A DNA stretch of 64,000 bases, from NCBI GenBank assembly GCA_934047225.1, contig OW204000.1:17626001-17690000 (forward strand), written 5' to 3'. The translations under genes and the position numbers were made by a program. Position 1 is the stretch's first letter. Each line of letters opens with the position of its first letter. The notes under the pieces were generated by a model. The model was not told the origin of the DNA, did not search any database, and worked only from the letters and a program-made list of their open reading frames with translations. The stretch is from Ypsolopha sequella. Taxonomy: Eukaryota > Arthropoda > Insecta > Lepidoptera > Ypsolophidae. Positions 33,878-45,276 of this stretch are shown in pieces.

Positions 33878-34499
33878 ATACTTATACAGGTTGAAAATTA
33901 ACTCTCTAGCTATATTGAAATATATGAATCAGAATCACTAATAGAACACAGAACCGTAAAAAAAAAAGTTTCTTTTTCTCATATTTTTATTGGGATTATT
34001 TTTCAAATTTCGAATAAATGGCTTACCTACGTGACGTGACATGTAACTGACATGTGAAGGGCCTTCCCCGCAAAGAGCCTCCGACCATCAATGAAAAACA
34101 TTCCCGACGCCCTTAGTGCCCGCCTCCGCAATCCACCCTCCCGCCCGCGATCGGCTTTGATGGTCGATATCTTTATTTTTTATTACGAAACAAGACAAAA
34201 GCAACAAAACATATAATTTTTATTTTGAACATAGAGTAGTTTCCTTTGATATATATAATAACCTATATCGTTGTGATATTTTACAGATTTTTCATTTCCT
34301 CCTTTAAATGTATGAATGATCGAAACGAATTGGACAAAATAGTTAAATCCGTGACAGAGAATGTACGGAGTACCTACAAATAAACAATGAGAATAAACTT
34401 GCCTTCTTACAAAAAGAATCGAAGAGTTCGTAAATCTTTGTTTGCAACTCAAAGAAAGTTAGTGTTTTCTAGATACTATCGAAGGAATCCGCAACCACG

Positions 34500-34990
34500 T
34501 TTCGTTTGCAATTAAGGCGATTACCATCGCCAAATTAGCAGCTCGATATTTGTCACTACAAATATCAACGGAAACGACATTGAAATAACGTTCATATCAG
34601 CGCGCAATGCATAGTGGCTGTTACGACGCTCGCTGCGTCCTTGATAGGGCGAAATAGGAGAAAATTATACTTTTCACTTGGACGTGATTACTCGATTGAA
34701 TAATCTTATGTTATGTTTATAGCTATAAAGTTTATCTAGTTATCAAAGCATAGATGAATTCAATCGGCCAGGCCACTCAGGAGCAGTAGGGAATTTGAGG
34801 TCAAAAAACACCATTCAGTAAAAAAATAAATCATTTAGTAATTTTGGTGGTATGAAAAAGAAAAATGTTGCATATGTTGCCTAAGAGTTGATTATTCATA
34901 ATACATTTTTTCATTATTTTTGGTTAGGCCATAAACGAGGAGTAGGCTTTAGAAAGTACCCATTTGGCAATAGTAAGGCCCTTAATTGCA
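34500..34990 (+). repeat. Repeat family F, copy upstream of exon 1
   Basis: Inverted relative to 16680-17270. It ends about 325 bp before the predicted transporter start codon, so it may lie in that gene's promoter region. The open frame that begins near 34888 keeps GHKRGVGFR-K-YPFG in common with the other copy. Confidence 0.65.
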
Positions 34991-35314
34991 ATCGATTACC
35001 ATTACCAGAAACGAAAAGTAAACCAGCGGATCCTTTTTTCCATAGCTCCTTACTACTTTTACAATCAGTAGGTTTCTTTGATCAATTCGTTAACTTAACC
35101 CTAAAACCTCAACACTTATCAGCATCACTAATCAGGGAATTATGTACCGAAGAAATACCATCACAAAACTCATAGTCACAATCATCGCGCACTTTAGAAA
35201 ACATTCGACGAACAAAAATGTGGAGAAGTGTTTTAAGTAGAAGAGACCAGTGTGTTAAAAGACTGTAGTGATAGTGATTGTATAGTGAATCTAAAGGCCT
35301 TATGAGGTGAGGTG

Positions 35315-35422
35315 ATGACGTCACTCAAGCATGGTGTTAACCTCAGTCGGCGGGCGTGTAGAGGATGGCTTCTAGTGGCTGCTGCGGCCGTTCTTCAGGT
35401 CGCTGGCGCCAATCCTGTTGAA
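35315..35422 (+). CDS. Predicted first coding exon of the sugar-porter-like transporter
   Basis: ATG at 35315 opens 36 codons: MTSLKHGVNLSRRACRGW followed by a hydrophobic stretch LLVAAAAVLQVAGANPVE, then a strong donor GTGAGT at 35423. An in-frame TGA lies at 35303-35305. Codon use is much more GC-rich than the surroundings, which argues against chance. The exon ends in phase 0, and the big transporter exon at 48364 also begins in phase 0. That exon lacks exactly what this one supplies: a start and the first membrane helix. Joined length is about 486 residues. Two small upstream frames (35218, 35302) precede the ATG. Alternative: a signal-peptide exon of another gene whose remaining exons I cannot see. 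The link to the transporter is inference. Confidence 0.5.
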
Positions 35423-35585
35423 GTGAGTACTATCAATAATGCCACTTTAATATTACATAAAAACATACAAGCTCTTAAGAGGCTGGCGGTGGATGCATAG
35501 TTCACGAAAACGGAATACCTAATTCATTTGTAAGAGTAATAATATATAATATATAGTAATAATAATAATATAATAATAACAAAAG

Positions 35586-35903
35586 AACACAGTTTACTTG
35601 ATAGATATAGCGATACCCAATACTCACAATCTGCAATCGACACACACAGAAAAAATAAGCAAGTACAAAGATCTGGCTATGGAAATTAAGACACAATGGC
35701 GTGTAAACACTGTTAAAATAGTCCCTATCGTAATATCAACTACAGGTGTTATTCCTAAAAATCTTGTGACTAGTTTAAATACTTTGGATATCCCGACTCA
35801 TACAATTTATCTCCTGCAAAAAGCTGTAATTCTGAACACCTGTCGTATCACAAGAAAATTCCTACAGTCTAACTCATCCCAGAACACATACCTATTCATG
35901 TAA
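35586..35903 (+). pseudogene. Non-LTR retrotransposon endonuclease-like C-terminus
   Basis: The frame (KNTVYLIDIAIPNTHNLQ, then EKISKYKDLAMEIK, VPIVISTTGVIPKNL and LQKAVILNTCRITRKFL) matches the end of a large group of insect retrotransposon proteins. The hydrophobic-D-hydrophobic start and the E-K-x2-K-Y-x-D-L stretch resemble the restriction-like endonuclease of R2/R4-type elements. It is cut off upstream by a (TAA)n-rich tract (35535-35580), so the reverse transcriptase is absent. A stop at 35901 ends it naturally. The downstream 3' UTR fits the same element. Confidence 0.65.
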
Positions 35904-36732
35904 ACTACTCTGCACTTGGCCTCGGTCCGTGCCACTTTTACCTCTTAGAAAAAGAGAGAAATTAAGAATAAAAATAATAGGGATGTGACGACCCCATCGC
36001 CCTCTGGTATGTCCTGTACGTCCAGTGCAATCAGTCACCGCAGGGCGGCTTGTGGCGAGCCGATGGTGAGTGGCGACACCACGGACCCTACCTCCAGGGG
36101 ACACTATCACACATGCGCTTACACACACACATACACACAGAAACACACCCCCTACCTCTGCGCTTGCCTTAACCGGCCGGCCAGAGTGGAGATGCAAGAG
36201 CGGAACCTATGCTCCAGGTTGGAAGTGTAAAATGTCATAACGCCGGGGGCACTTGACTGTTAGAAGGATCTTGCGCCCCGCAGACTCACCTCTCGACAAC
36301 CTTAGCTGCTTACATAGTGTTGCCCCCTGGCCGCCCCATGGTGGCTAGATAGGGGGCCCACAACGACTATCCTGTTAGATAGTTATCAAGCAGCAAGTCA
36401 CCATCTGCCATATTTAAATTTGTGAGAGATTTTCGAGGCAGATGTCCGTTATCTCACTCCATAGCCCTGTTATCCGGCCCATTTAGCATCCCATCCTCAT
36501 AGCCCACTCCAAGTCGCTTCCTTCCTGGCAATAGTTTGGCAACTGTGGGGGACTGTCCGTTAGTGTATCACAATGATACATTGAGGGAGAGGCCTCCATG
36601 GATGCAGCCATCTCACATCTAGATTAAATGGTACCAAAGGCCTCTTCAATGTTGGCTTCGGCCCCATGAATGCCTTTCAAATGACCGGGTCCCTATGGGC
36701 CCGTGACTGAAAAGTGTACCTACATAATAATA
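35904..36732 (+). mobile_element. 3' UTR of the R2/R4-like element
   Basis: A GC-richer stretch with stops in all frames, including GCCCCCTGGCCGCCCCATGG and 'GCCTCTTCAATGTTGGCTTC'. It ends in (ATA/TAA)n at 36723-36735, directly before a hammerhead-like motif. R4/Dong-type elements are known to sit in TAA repeats (established), which fits the TAA tracts at both ends. Confidence 0.5.
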
Positions 36733-36775
36733 ATAACTGATGCCGGGCCCAGTGGGGCCCGAAATATATCTTGGA
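36733..36775 (+). ncRNA. Hammerhead-ribozyme-like motif (copy e)
   Basis: CUGAUGC (A to C at the last core base), C, GGGCCC-AGUG-GGGCCC, GAAA, UAUAUC, UUGGAC. Helix II is perfect. Helix I has about three pairs only. Probably inactive. Confidence 0.4.
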
Positions 36776-37249
36776 CTATATTATGTTATTCTACAATAAT
36801 TGTGTTTCTTTTATGTGTATTTACCTATATAATTATATATAAAAAACGAAAAAACAAGCTGATAAAGGCAATATATATATTTTTAATTCATTTGTAAATT
36901 ATACATATTCTTAAGATAGTGTGTGTTTATTCCGATCGGATAAGAGAATATATAGGTTACCAAATATCTATTTTATAAGTACACTGATTTAAAAATGAAA
37001 TATTATAAAAAAAGTTTTCTATGGAAATAAGAAATTCTTTATATTTCGACTAATTCTAATTATCAAATGATTTTGGTATTCCGTTTGTATGAACTATGCA
37101 TCCTCCGGCCTCTTAAGATGGGCCATCCCGCTTAGGCGTTTGTGACGTCCTGATGGCTTTGTTCTCAATGAAACTTTGCACACATTTTATATATGTTTCC
37201 CTTCTCCTCTACACCGCACTCCGACCCATCTCTCGTCAAGAGGTGCAAC

Positions 37250-37294
37250 ATGGCAAGATATACAAAAAAGGCCGAATTGGTGAAATGGTTTCAG
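37250..37294 (+). other. Possible short coding exon
   Basis: CAACATGG gives a good start context; 15 codons (MARYTKKAELVKWFQ) end in CAG followed by GTAAAA, a weak donor. No family recognised; could be the first exon of a transposon gene or chance. Confidence 0.15.
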
Positions 37295-37402
37295 GTAAAA
37301 ACTGTTTTCCATGAAACGGTAACTGTTTATTTATAGAAAATTGTATAAACTTATTTTATGACGTTTTCTTTCTTTTTTATTTCCAGTTTAGATAATAGTA
37401 TA

Positions 37403-37588
37403 TTACGATACGAGAGCGATGAAACGTTTTCTGACGAGTGTGAGTTTCACACGAGTCGAGAAAAAGTTTCTCGCACGAGTTTCGTATAATTTTTTATAGC
37501 ACAAGTGCGGAAAATGCTGACTTTACGCACGCGCAGCGTGCGTAAAGCGGTCATTTTACGCACAGTGTGCTATAAAAATTATACAACT
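37403..37588 (+). repeat. TTTCTCGCACGAGTTTCG family, copy 2
   Basis: The fullest copy, including GATACGAGAGCGATGAAACG and the hairpin GCACGCGCAGCGTGCG. See 905-1022 and 43164-43338. Confidence 0.8.
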
Positions 37589-37912
37589 TACTAAACTTTG
37601 CGCGTAAAAACGAGGTAATATTCACAATATTCTGACAGCTATTATGATGGGGTTTCATCAAATTTTGCTTTTTGGGCTGTATAAAGACGTAGTAAGATGT
37701 CGCTAGATAATACTTATGAAAAAAATATGAAGAAAATAAGGTGTTGACTTCACATTCAGTTTTTACCTTTCGTATGAATCTTGAGAAAAATCCAGGCATG
37801 AAGGGCCCTCTAAGTGTAAACGTCAGTCACTCGGTGCAAACAACACATTCAGTTTTGAACTTTAGTGTGAGTAAAAAAAATTGATGACCGGAGTTTTCCA
37901 CGATGGAAGTAA

Positions 37913-38079
37913 TAAAGCCAATTCTGAAGGCTTTAATTTTAGTTTTAGTGCTGTCAAACCTTGAAAATTTCCAAAGAAATTTAGCTTCTAATCCTAACAC
38001 TTAAGGACTATTTTGTATCGAAGAAAATTTAGTTTTGACAGCACTAAAACTAAAATTAAAGCCTTCAGAATCGGCTTTA
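37913..38079. mobile_element. Foldback MITE, TAAAGCC family (intact copy)
   Basis: TAAAGCCAATTCTGAAGGC / GCCTTCAGAATCGGCTTTA ends and arms with TTTTAGTGCTGTCAA. A disrupted copy is at 2679-3037. The minus-strand frame across it (38001-38186) is not a gene. Confidence 0.85.
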
Positions 38080-38737
38080 GTATCTACATACACACATTTG
38101 TAATTTATTTTGTAAGGCGTAGGAGGCAAGCGTAAGGATTTCCTCATAAATTTTGCAAGCGGAAAATCTTTCCTATTCAGTTCCACGTTTCGTCTTTGTG
38201 AGGTCTCCGTTAAATTACCAAGGTAAGGTCAAGGTCACGCTTATATGGAAAACTTGGGGACATAAATAAGTGATTAAGTCAGCTCCATCGTTGGCTGAAG
38301 TAAATAAGGGTGCAACAAACCCATAAATGTTGCTGGGTTTCTTCATCGTTCTTATCTGATTGAGATTACATGGAGTTGAATTTCTTAGCTTTGTTCAACC
38401 ACAGTTATTTATATCATGGTGCAAAATTGGATTTATTTAGTGGTAAATTCAGACCCAATATTTGGTCTAAAATCATTATGATCATTGATTGGATGCCAAC
38501 TTCAAAATGAAGTTTGGAGATCAGTAGGCTAAATTGTTTGCGATCCATTGTTGTATACTTCTAAGTTTAAAAGCTTTTTAGTCCAGTCCACTCTTTGAAG
38601 TCATCTATCCATTTGGTAAAATATTTCTGTGTAAAAATTATTTACTAGGTATTTATAGTATATGTCGGTGCAATTCATTAATGATACCTAAATCCCATGT
38701 AATACCAAAATTTACATTGAATATGTTTATTAAACTC
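38080..38737. other. No gene; short repeat at 38500-38620
   Basis: 38500-38620 is the shortened form of the repeat at 7520-8320. The rest appears single-copy. Confidence 0.45.
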
Positions 38738-38860
38738 AATACAATACAAATACAATACAATATTGTTTATTGCACACCAAAAAACAAAATAAAGCGACAA
38801 TTTGAAAAAGTAAAAACAGGGCACAATTGGCTGTCTTATTACTAAAAAGCGATCTCTTCC
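38738..38860 (-). mobile_element. Non-LTR retrotransposon 3' end, minus strand
   Basis: On the minus strand GGTGTGCAATAAACAATATT is followed by a (TTGTA)n-like tail (TTGTATTTGTATTGTATTG). The tail resembles that of the + strand copy at 39160-39315, and the two face each other 300 bp apart. Confidence 0.6.
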
Positions 38861-39159
38861 ATCTTCGAAAAGCGTGCCTTTGTTGCTTAAAACCAGTGAG
38901 CAAAAGTCAATTTTGCTCACTCAGTGAAGAAAAGTGTTTTGATTATTACTTGTCACTCTGATTCTTCTGTCACATATTTTGCATTTAGAGTTTTTATATT
39001 TTATTGTTTAAATGTATATATTGTATTTGCTATAATTATTTATGAATGTAGGTATATGTATAATATGTATGTATGTACTATTATTGATATAACTTTGCTA
39101 CTATTTTATATACCTTATTTTACATGTCATGTACTGCGCCTTTTCAGCAATCCTATCGT

Positions 39160-39315
39160 ACAATTTTTTCCACCTAAAGGTTGTCTGGAAGAGATTGCTT
39201 AAGCGATAAGACCGCCTATTTGTATTTACCCTTTGTACTCGTATTTTAAGTTCAATTGATTGTATTCTTCTCTTTTGTGACAATAAAGCTATATTGCATT
39301 GTATTGTATTGTATG
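39160..39315 (+). mobile_element. Non-LTR retrotransposon 3' end, plus strand
   Basis: CCACCTAAAGGTTGTCTGGA, GATTGCTTAAGCGATAAGAC, then GTGACAATAAAGCTATATTG with tail (CATTGTATTG)n. Shares its core with 3160-3497. Confidence 0.65.
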
Positions 39316-39630
39316 TAGATACCTAGACCATTCAGAAGCGAGAAGGTAAAGAGGGCGTGGCTTAAGAAATTCAGACAGACCGTTATCGCTTGTGATTTGT
39401 TCTCTAGCGGTGGCCAATCACAGCGCAGAATTGCGGTATTATAATGTAATCTTATAACATGGGTCAAATGATGTACGTACTTGAAAAACCGCTTTTGATG
39501 TTGTAATTACCTTATTGCAGTATGAGAGTGGATAAAATAATTTAATAAAATCGCTGTTACTATGAGCCCCATGTTTCTAAATTATTTTGTAACAACCGGC
39601 GTAACAGCAAATAGTTATAGTCAAAAACTA

Positions 39631-40171
39631 CACTGGTGGACATAAAAATCGACTCAAGCATTGTTGTCCTACATTCAAGGGAATAACCTAATCATAAAAA
39701 CATAAACATATGAAATATATATATCATTTTAAAGGTATAGGCCTCCACCTTTGAATACATGTATTTTGGTTTAAAAGTATTCGCTATACAGGACGTGAAA
39801 TTCATTTAATTAATTAAAAACTTAATAGGTCAATGAAGAACCGGCTGCAAGCAGCTATAAGGGCTAGAGGGGGGAACACGAAGTACTAATGTTAAACTTA
39901 ATTAATGAATAAATGAATGATTTTGTAAAAAAAGGTTTCTTTTTTTAATTTTTCGCTATTTGATTATTTCAATATTTATTAATACATCACTTGAAAAAAA
40001 ATTACAGCCTGTATAGCAAAAACTTAAAGACAAAAATGCATTTAATCAAAGGTGGAGGCCTATACCTTTAAAATGATATGTTATATATTTCATATGTTTG
40101 TGTTTGTATGATTGGGTTATTTCCTTAAATGTAGAACAACAATGCTTGAGTCGATTTTTATGTCCACCAGT
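39631..40171. mobile_element. Tc1/mariner-like non-autonomous element, 541 bp
   Basis: Ends CACTGGTGGACATAAAAATC and complement, with inverted arms of about 115 bp (shared GGTATAGGCCTCCACCTTTG). TA lies at both flanks. The centre is unique and has no transposase. Confidence 0.75.
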
Positions 40172-42732
40172 ATATTTACTAATTGAATATTCAAGCCGAT
40201 ACATTATAAGTACTTAACTACTTAGTACAGCAAAAATACAACACGTGTGAAAACCTTCGTTGTTAGTTAATTAAGTTTTAAATTCCCAAGCCTCAAGCTG
40301 TACAAGATTAAATTAAAAACGTCTACCACGTTAATCGTGAACTCGCAGGTGAAATGCAGAGCGCAAAGCGGGCGGAATGCACACAGAACTGGCAGCAGGG
40401 CTGCCAACTGTCACATGACCTTGAGCTGACCTCCTGGGGCCTGGCGTTCTATACATAATACATAAAAAAAACATCACATCTTCACAAATTTTATATTTTG
40501 CGTATGGCAAGCCAATTAATATGATTATTAAATGGAGAAAATATTCAGCTTCCGTACTTCCGTTTTTTTTTCTAGTATGTAGTATTATATTGATTTGTTC
40601 ATACGAACACTATGAATTTAATTATAAAATTAAAGAAAAATATCCTGGGCCTAAGGAGGCTAAAATGGCACCTTGCTTATCTGTACCCCTAGTTTGTTGT
40701 TATATTTGTTTGTTGGTTTGTTGGTTGTTGGGTGGTTGTCTGGTTGTCCTTCATGAACGACGCAACCGAGGTTCATGAACGAAAGTCTTCTCATTTTTCG
40801 TGAAATTTTTAGTTGAAAATATTATTAATAAAGACAATATTTTTGATAGATAAAGTATTGTGTGCATTTGAATATTATTATAGATGAGACACTCGTGCAA
40901 AATTATTGCACAATTTCCGAAAATTAGAATATAAAAAAAATTTAAAATTAAATAATTTTGGACTTCTAAGTTACAAAAACTTTGAATTTACAACATTTTG
41001 AAATTCTAACTTACAGAAACCAATGGAAACTTATGGCAACATAAGTAATAAGATTTTGTTGAATATCTATTGAGTGAATTTTGAATTTAAGTGTTCTGTT
41101 TCGATTGATTTGAAAAAGGCGGGTTTTTCAAAATCCGGCTGCGAAACCGCTCTTAATGATTTTTTCCAAGGGATATTCAAACTTTACGTGGGTATAAATA
41201 AAATACCTATATCACCACATTAAACTTATTATTTAATTACTTGAACTGAGCGCATCAACCATTACCGCTAGTTATGCGTTTGTTGAGTTGTAGCAACCCT
41301 TTTATTTACCAGTGTATAGTACATTTCAAATATAATGAAGTACATTTCAAATACCATGGCCCTATTGCACTAGAAACTTAACAATGGGGCTCATAATGTT
41401 TGCCTTTTGTTATCTAATTTGGAGCACTTCAAATGACTAAGAAATTTTGGTACTTGAAAATAGAAATACGTATGATTAGTTATTTACATTAATGTTTAAT
41501 TATAATACTATGGTATCTTTATATTTATTACATGTAACGTCTAATAATTAACAAGTACAGACATTCAGATAACTTAGGTTACGACTAGCTTAATTGATTT
41601 ACGTTTAACATATAGGTACATTAATTATAAAAAATATAAGAAGCATTTTTCCAAAGCGTGGGGTTCGTATTGTCTACCACAGTTCTTAAATTTTGAATTA
41701 CGGTATCACCCACTGTTGGTGTAATGTTCGTCTTACGAATTTGTTATTCATAAAGATTACTTGGTTAAACGATCAAGATCATTAGGTTGCGTGTAAAATA
41801 CCACACCGCAAAAGGGTCTGGCCAGGTATCTTTTGTTATCACTAATCCTATTGTTAACACCTAATGACCGTCTTAAGTGGAATCGGGCCATGGTATTTGA
41901 AATACAATTGATACGAAAGTGTTTTTGTTCCAAGTTGTTTGTGATGGAATTCTTATAAAATGGCATGTAAATATTTTCAAATAATTGCAACATTAGTTTT
42001 GATGTTCGTTAATTTATTTTGATACTATTTGACACAATTATTATTTTATTCTGATGTTTCGTCAATATTGAAAATGTTAATTTAAATTTAATATAATTTT
42101 AACTTAATTTTGATTTTTAAAAACATAATTTATATGTTAATAAAAAATAAGCATTTATTAGCTATATTATTTCAGCTTCACAGCAGTTGAACATGTTTGT
42201 ATATTACAAAAACATACAAAATAAATTTACTAGGGTTTGTAGTGTTCTGAGATTTCGACCATTTTCTAAATAAACTACTTAGGTACATGTTTTCGTTGTA
42301 TTTATGTACATAATGTTACATTTTATAGAATGTATTATTTGAATATAACCTCCGTTATATAATACAGTTGTTTTTATCAACTAAACCTTATGTTTCAAAA
42401 GTTATTCTTTATTCTTTACTGTACACACATATACAGAAACAGGGATACATATAATATTTACATTTAAACAATATGCACATTAGCGTGCTTATCTCTAAGA
42501 AGAGATGTCTTCCAGCAAAACCAACAGGAAATAACAAACAAAAAAATATATAATTTAAACGAGTAATCATACAAGTGCACAAGGAGATTGATGCAAATTA
42601 AAAATATAAATATATATTATATCTAACATAAAAATAGCAATAATATAGTATTCAGATACTTAGGTACTTTAAATACACACAATAAAATACAAATACAAAA
42701 AAAGAATAAAATATATATATATATATATATAT
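40172..42732. other. No gene recognised
   Basis: A GC-richer patch at 40330-40450 and two open frames, 40521-40778 (+, two hydrophobic stretches) and 41757-41993 (-, MARFHLRRSLGVNN inside), show no family resemblance. (AT)n at 42711-42734. I cannot support a gene here. Confidence 0.4.
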
Positions 42733-43000
42733 ATCCAAGGTGAATTTGTGAACATCGTCCAAATTCATACTTGAGCCTTGGTAAGTGATCAGCATCATGA
42801 ACCAATAAGGATTTTTGTAAAATTCATAAAATTTAATTCCGACTCCCCATAGTGATTCACTCAGGACTGGGAATGAATTACTATGGGAAGTCGAAATTTC
42901 ATTATACGAATTTCACAAAAATTTTCATCGATTCATGATGCTGATCGATTACCAAGCCTCCAGTATGAATTTGGACGATGATCAAAAAGTCACCTTGTAT
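42733..43000. mobile_element. Foldback MITE, copy 2 of the 33187-33453 family
   Basis: Same arms (CGTCCAAATTCATACT, AAGTGATCAGCATCATGAA) and right end CACCTTGTATA. The left end is worn (CCAAGGTGAATTTGTGAACA). Confidence 0.85.
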
Positions 43001-43011
43001 ATACATACACC

Positions 43012-43082
43012 AGTCCAGAAAATTGAGTTTCCTTCGAATTCTCTATAGAAAACGGCAATTTCATATGTAAAGACCTAACGAA
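43012..43082 (-). repeat. Short dispersed repeat (also 14252, 46388)
   Basis: AGTTTCCTTCGAATTC and CATATGTAAAGACCTAA are the reverse of the blocks at 14252-14372 and 46388-46500. Confidence 0.6.
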
Positions 43083-43163
43083 TAAAATATATAACATAAC
43101 CTAAAATTAATATAAGGTACAAATAAATGTTAATGTAAAAATTACTAATGTATGTTAACGAAA

Positions 43164-43338
43164 AACGACTAAATAGTACATTACGATACGAGAGCAATCA
43201 CACGAGTCGAGAAAAAGTTTCTCGCACGAGTTTCGTATAATTTTTTATAGTACAAGTGCGGAAAATGCCGACTTTACGCACGCCCAGCGTGCGTAAAGCG
43301 GTCATTTTACGCACAGTGTGCTATAAATAATATTATAA
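43164..43338 (+). repeat. TTTCTCGCACGAGTTTCG family, copy 3
   Basis: Begins TAGTACATTACGATACGAGA and ends with TTTTACGCACAGTGTGCTAT. Carries a small deletion relative to 37403-37588. Confidence 0.8.
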
Positions 43339-43449
43339 TACTAAAATTCCTTGTGATATTTTGATGATCCTTGTGTTTACGTGATTTTACCAGTAAATTA
43401 GTATTTGAGTATTTCAGACACTGAATTAATCATTCGACATTTAAAATAG

Positions 43450-43842
43450 TAGTTTATGCTACAAGGGCGCAAAGGAATAAATTACGAGGACGATTTAAAA
43501 CACGAGCGTAGCGAGTGTTTTAAACGTAACCGAGTAATTTATTGCTTTTACGCCCGTGTATCATACTACATTTTTCAATGCATAGTGTGAGGAAATGAAA
43601 ACAAATGTAATCTTGTGAACTTTAAATTATAATTGGCTCAAAAGGACTGTATCCAGAGCCGTTAAACAGTGGAAAAAAAAGTATAACGTCTATGGTACAC
43701 AGGAAAGGCTGCAGGTTAGCCAACCATTGTAAACAAATTAAAAAATATAATAATAATAAAGCCCTAGGGCAAAATAATCGACTTTTTGTTCGGTTTTGAT
43801 GCATAAAAAGTGGGCCTTAACGAGCACATGCATTGAAAATAA
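43450..43842 (+). repeat. Family A dispersed element, copy 2
   Basis: Nearly the same as 47935-48310 in the same orientation; see also 2203-2594. The minus-strand frame at 43622-43804 is repeat-derived. Confidence 0.8.
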
Positions 43843-44947
43843 ACATAAATATTTGTAGTTCGACTAATTAAACAACGTTATATTTACTCAATGTTCTGTG
43901 TGTTTACAACTCGCACACAGGTTTACGTGCGGTTTGCTGTGTGCGATTATCGCCTTTCCGTGGGTGCAGTAAGAACTGCCATGGTGCACGGAAACTGTAC
44001 TTGTTATTATTTCACCTTGCGGCTCGATTCATACTCACAGTGACTTACAGTTCATGATATCCTTTTCGCACTTACCGTACAAATAATTTTACCAATTAAT
44101 ATGAAAATTTTATGAATATACTTCAATATAATTACTTACTGTGATACTAAATCAGACTGCACCCTAAGTATCGTTCAGAGCCGCTAGATTGCGGCACTGA
44201 AGTTCACTGAACTGTGCTGAAATTGCTTGTGTAGTTTTTTTTAAATGTAAGTCGTTCGATTGGCCGATTTGAATCTTACAAAAGTTAAATGATGTCTTGC
44301 AAGGAAGTTATCAAAGGATCTCAAGTTTTGTATGTTTTATATTTTTGTTCAATTGAATATTATAGTAATCGTGATCTATTTGAAACTTGTACAAAGTTTT
44401 ATGGAGAGCATGATGTCATAATCCTTAAAACTGTATAGATATGCAAAATACGAGTTCCTCGTTATCAACCAGTGAAAATTAATTCAAATTCAATTAAATA
44501 AAACAAAATACATTCAAGTTTTTTTCGTTTATTTCGACAAGAGTTGGCGGCAAACGGTTTAAAAAATAAATATAGACTCGTATTAATGGAATCACCATTT
44601 TTAAATCAAGTAAGTAGTGAAATAAATACAAATACAAATTTCTTTATTAATCCACAAGTAGTTAATGCTTGACAGTTAATGCTTAATATCATTTTATCAG
44701 TAATTAATAGCATGCACACAGAAAATAAAAAAAAAATACAAATAAGAATTACATAGACAATAATAATAATGGATATTTTGATCGTACAGTAATATTTAAA
44801 CTGTTTTTATATACCCTCTCACCTGCACTGGCCTAAAGAAAGACCGTCCTGCAGAGTGAAAGTTCAACAATTTGGACACACAAATTGGAATAGGTGTTAC
44901 ACCTTATTTAATAGGATACATTATTATAGTAATTATTAGACAAATGT
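43843..44947. other. No gene recognised
   Basis: 44460-44720 contains AT-rich tails suggestive of LINE ends (for example AAATACAAATTTCTTTATTA near 44630). No coding. Confidence 0.4.
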
Positions 44948-44998
44948 AACTTCGACTGATGACGGCCTCATACCGAGGGTCGAAATATATCGAGTATT
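44948..44998 (+). ncRNA. Hammerhead-ribozyme-like motif (copy f)
   Basis: ACUUCGA, CUGAUGA, then CGGCCUC-AUACC-GAGGGUC, GAAA, UAUAU, CGAGU. The core is fully canonical and CCUC/GAGG closes helix II. Helix I can form as ACU(U)CGA with UCGAGU if one U is bulged, which would move the cleavage base to A. Confidence 0.5.
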
Positions 44999-45230
44999 CT
45001 TCTTTTTATTGTTTTAACAGTAATAAATAAACAAAAAAAAATGTGTAATAAACATAATCATCCATCCATCCACCCAATAAACAAATATAAAAATATAATT
45101 GTTACTTTTTGGAGCCTTTTGATTTTTTCTATCGTAATGGATCTCTTTGATGTCTAATACATAATGTATATGAGTATATAAATAAATATTAATATTATTA
45201 ATTAAATATTAATACTTTATTTTATAAAAA

Positions 45231-45276
45231 TCTCAATATATATTTCGGGTCCGATCTGGACCCGGCATCAGTTGAG
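45231..45276 (-). ncRNA. Hammerhead-ribozyme-like motif (copy g)
   Basis: Minus strand: CUCAA, CUGAUGC, C, GGGUCC-AGAUC-GGACCC, GAAA, UAUAUA, UUGAG. Both helices pair perfectly and differ in sequence from copies a, c and d. The last core base is C, not A. It faces copy f, about 235 bp away. Confidence 0.5.

Noticed and set aside
40521..40778. 85-codon ATG frame with two hydrophobic stretches
   Set aside because: AT-rich, the second half is a GTTTGTTGGTT-type low-complexity tract; no family, no supporting signals.
41757..41993. 78-codon frame on -
   Set aside because: No recognisable motif, ordinary AT composition, no start context or repeat link; cannot be supported.
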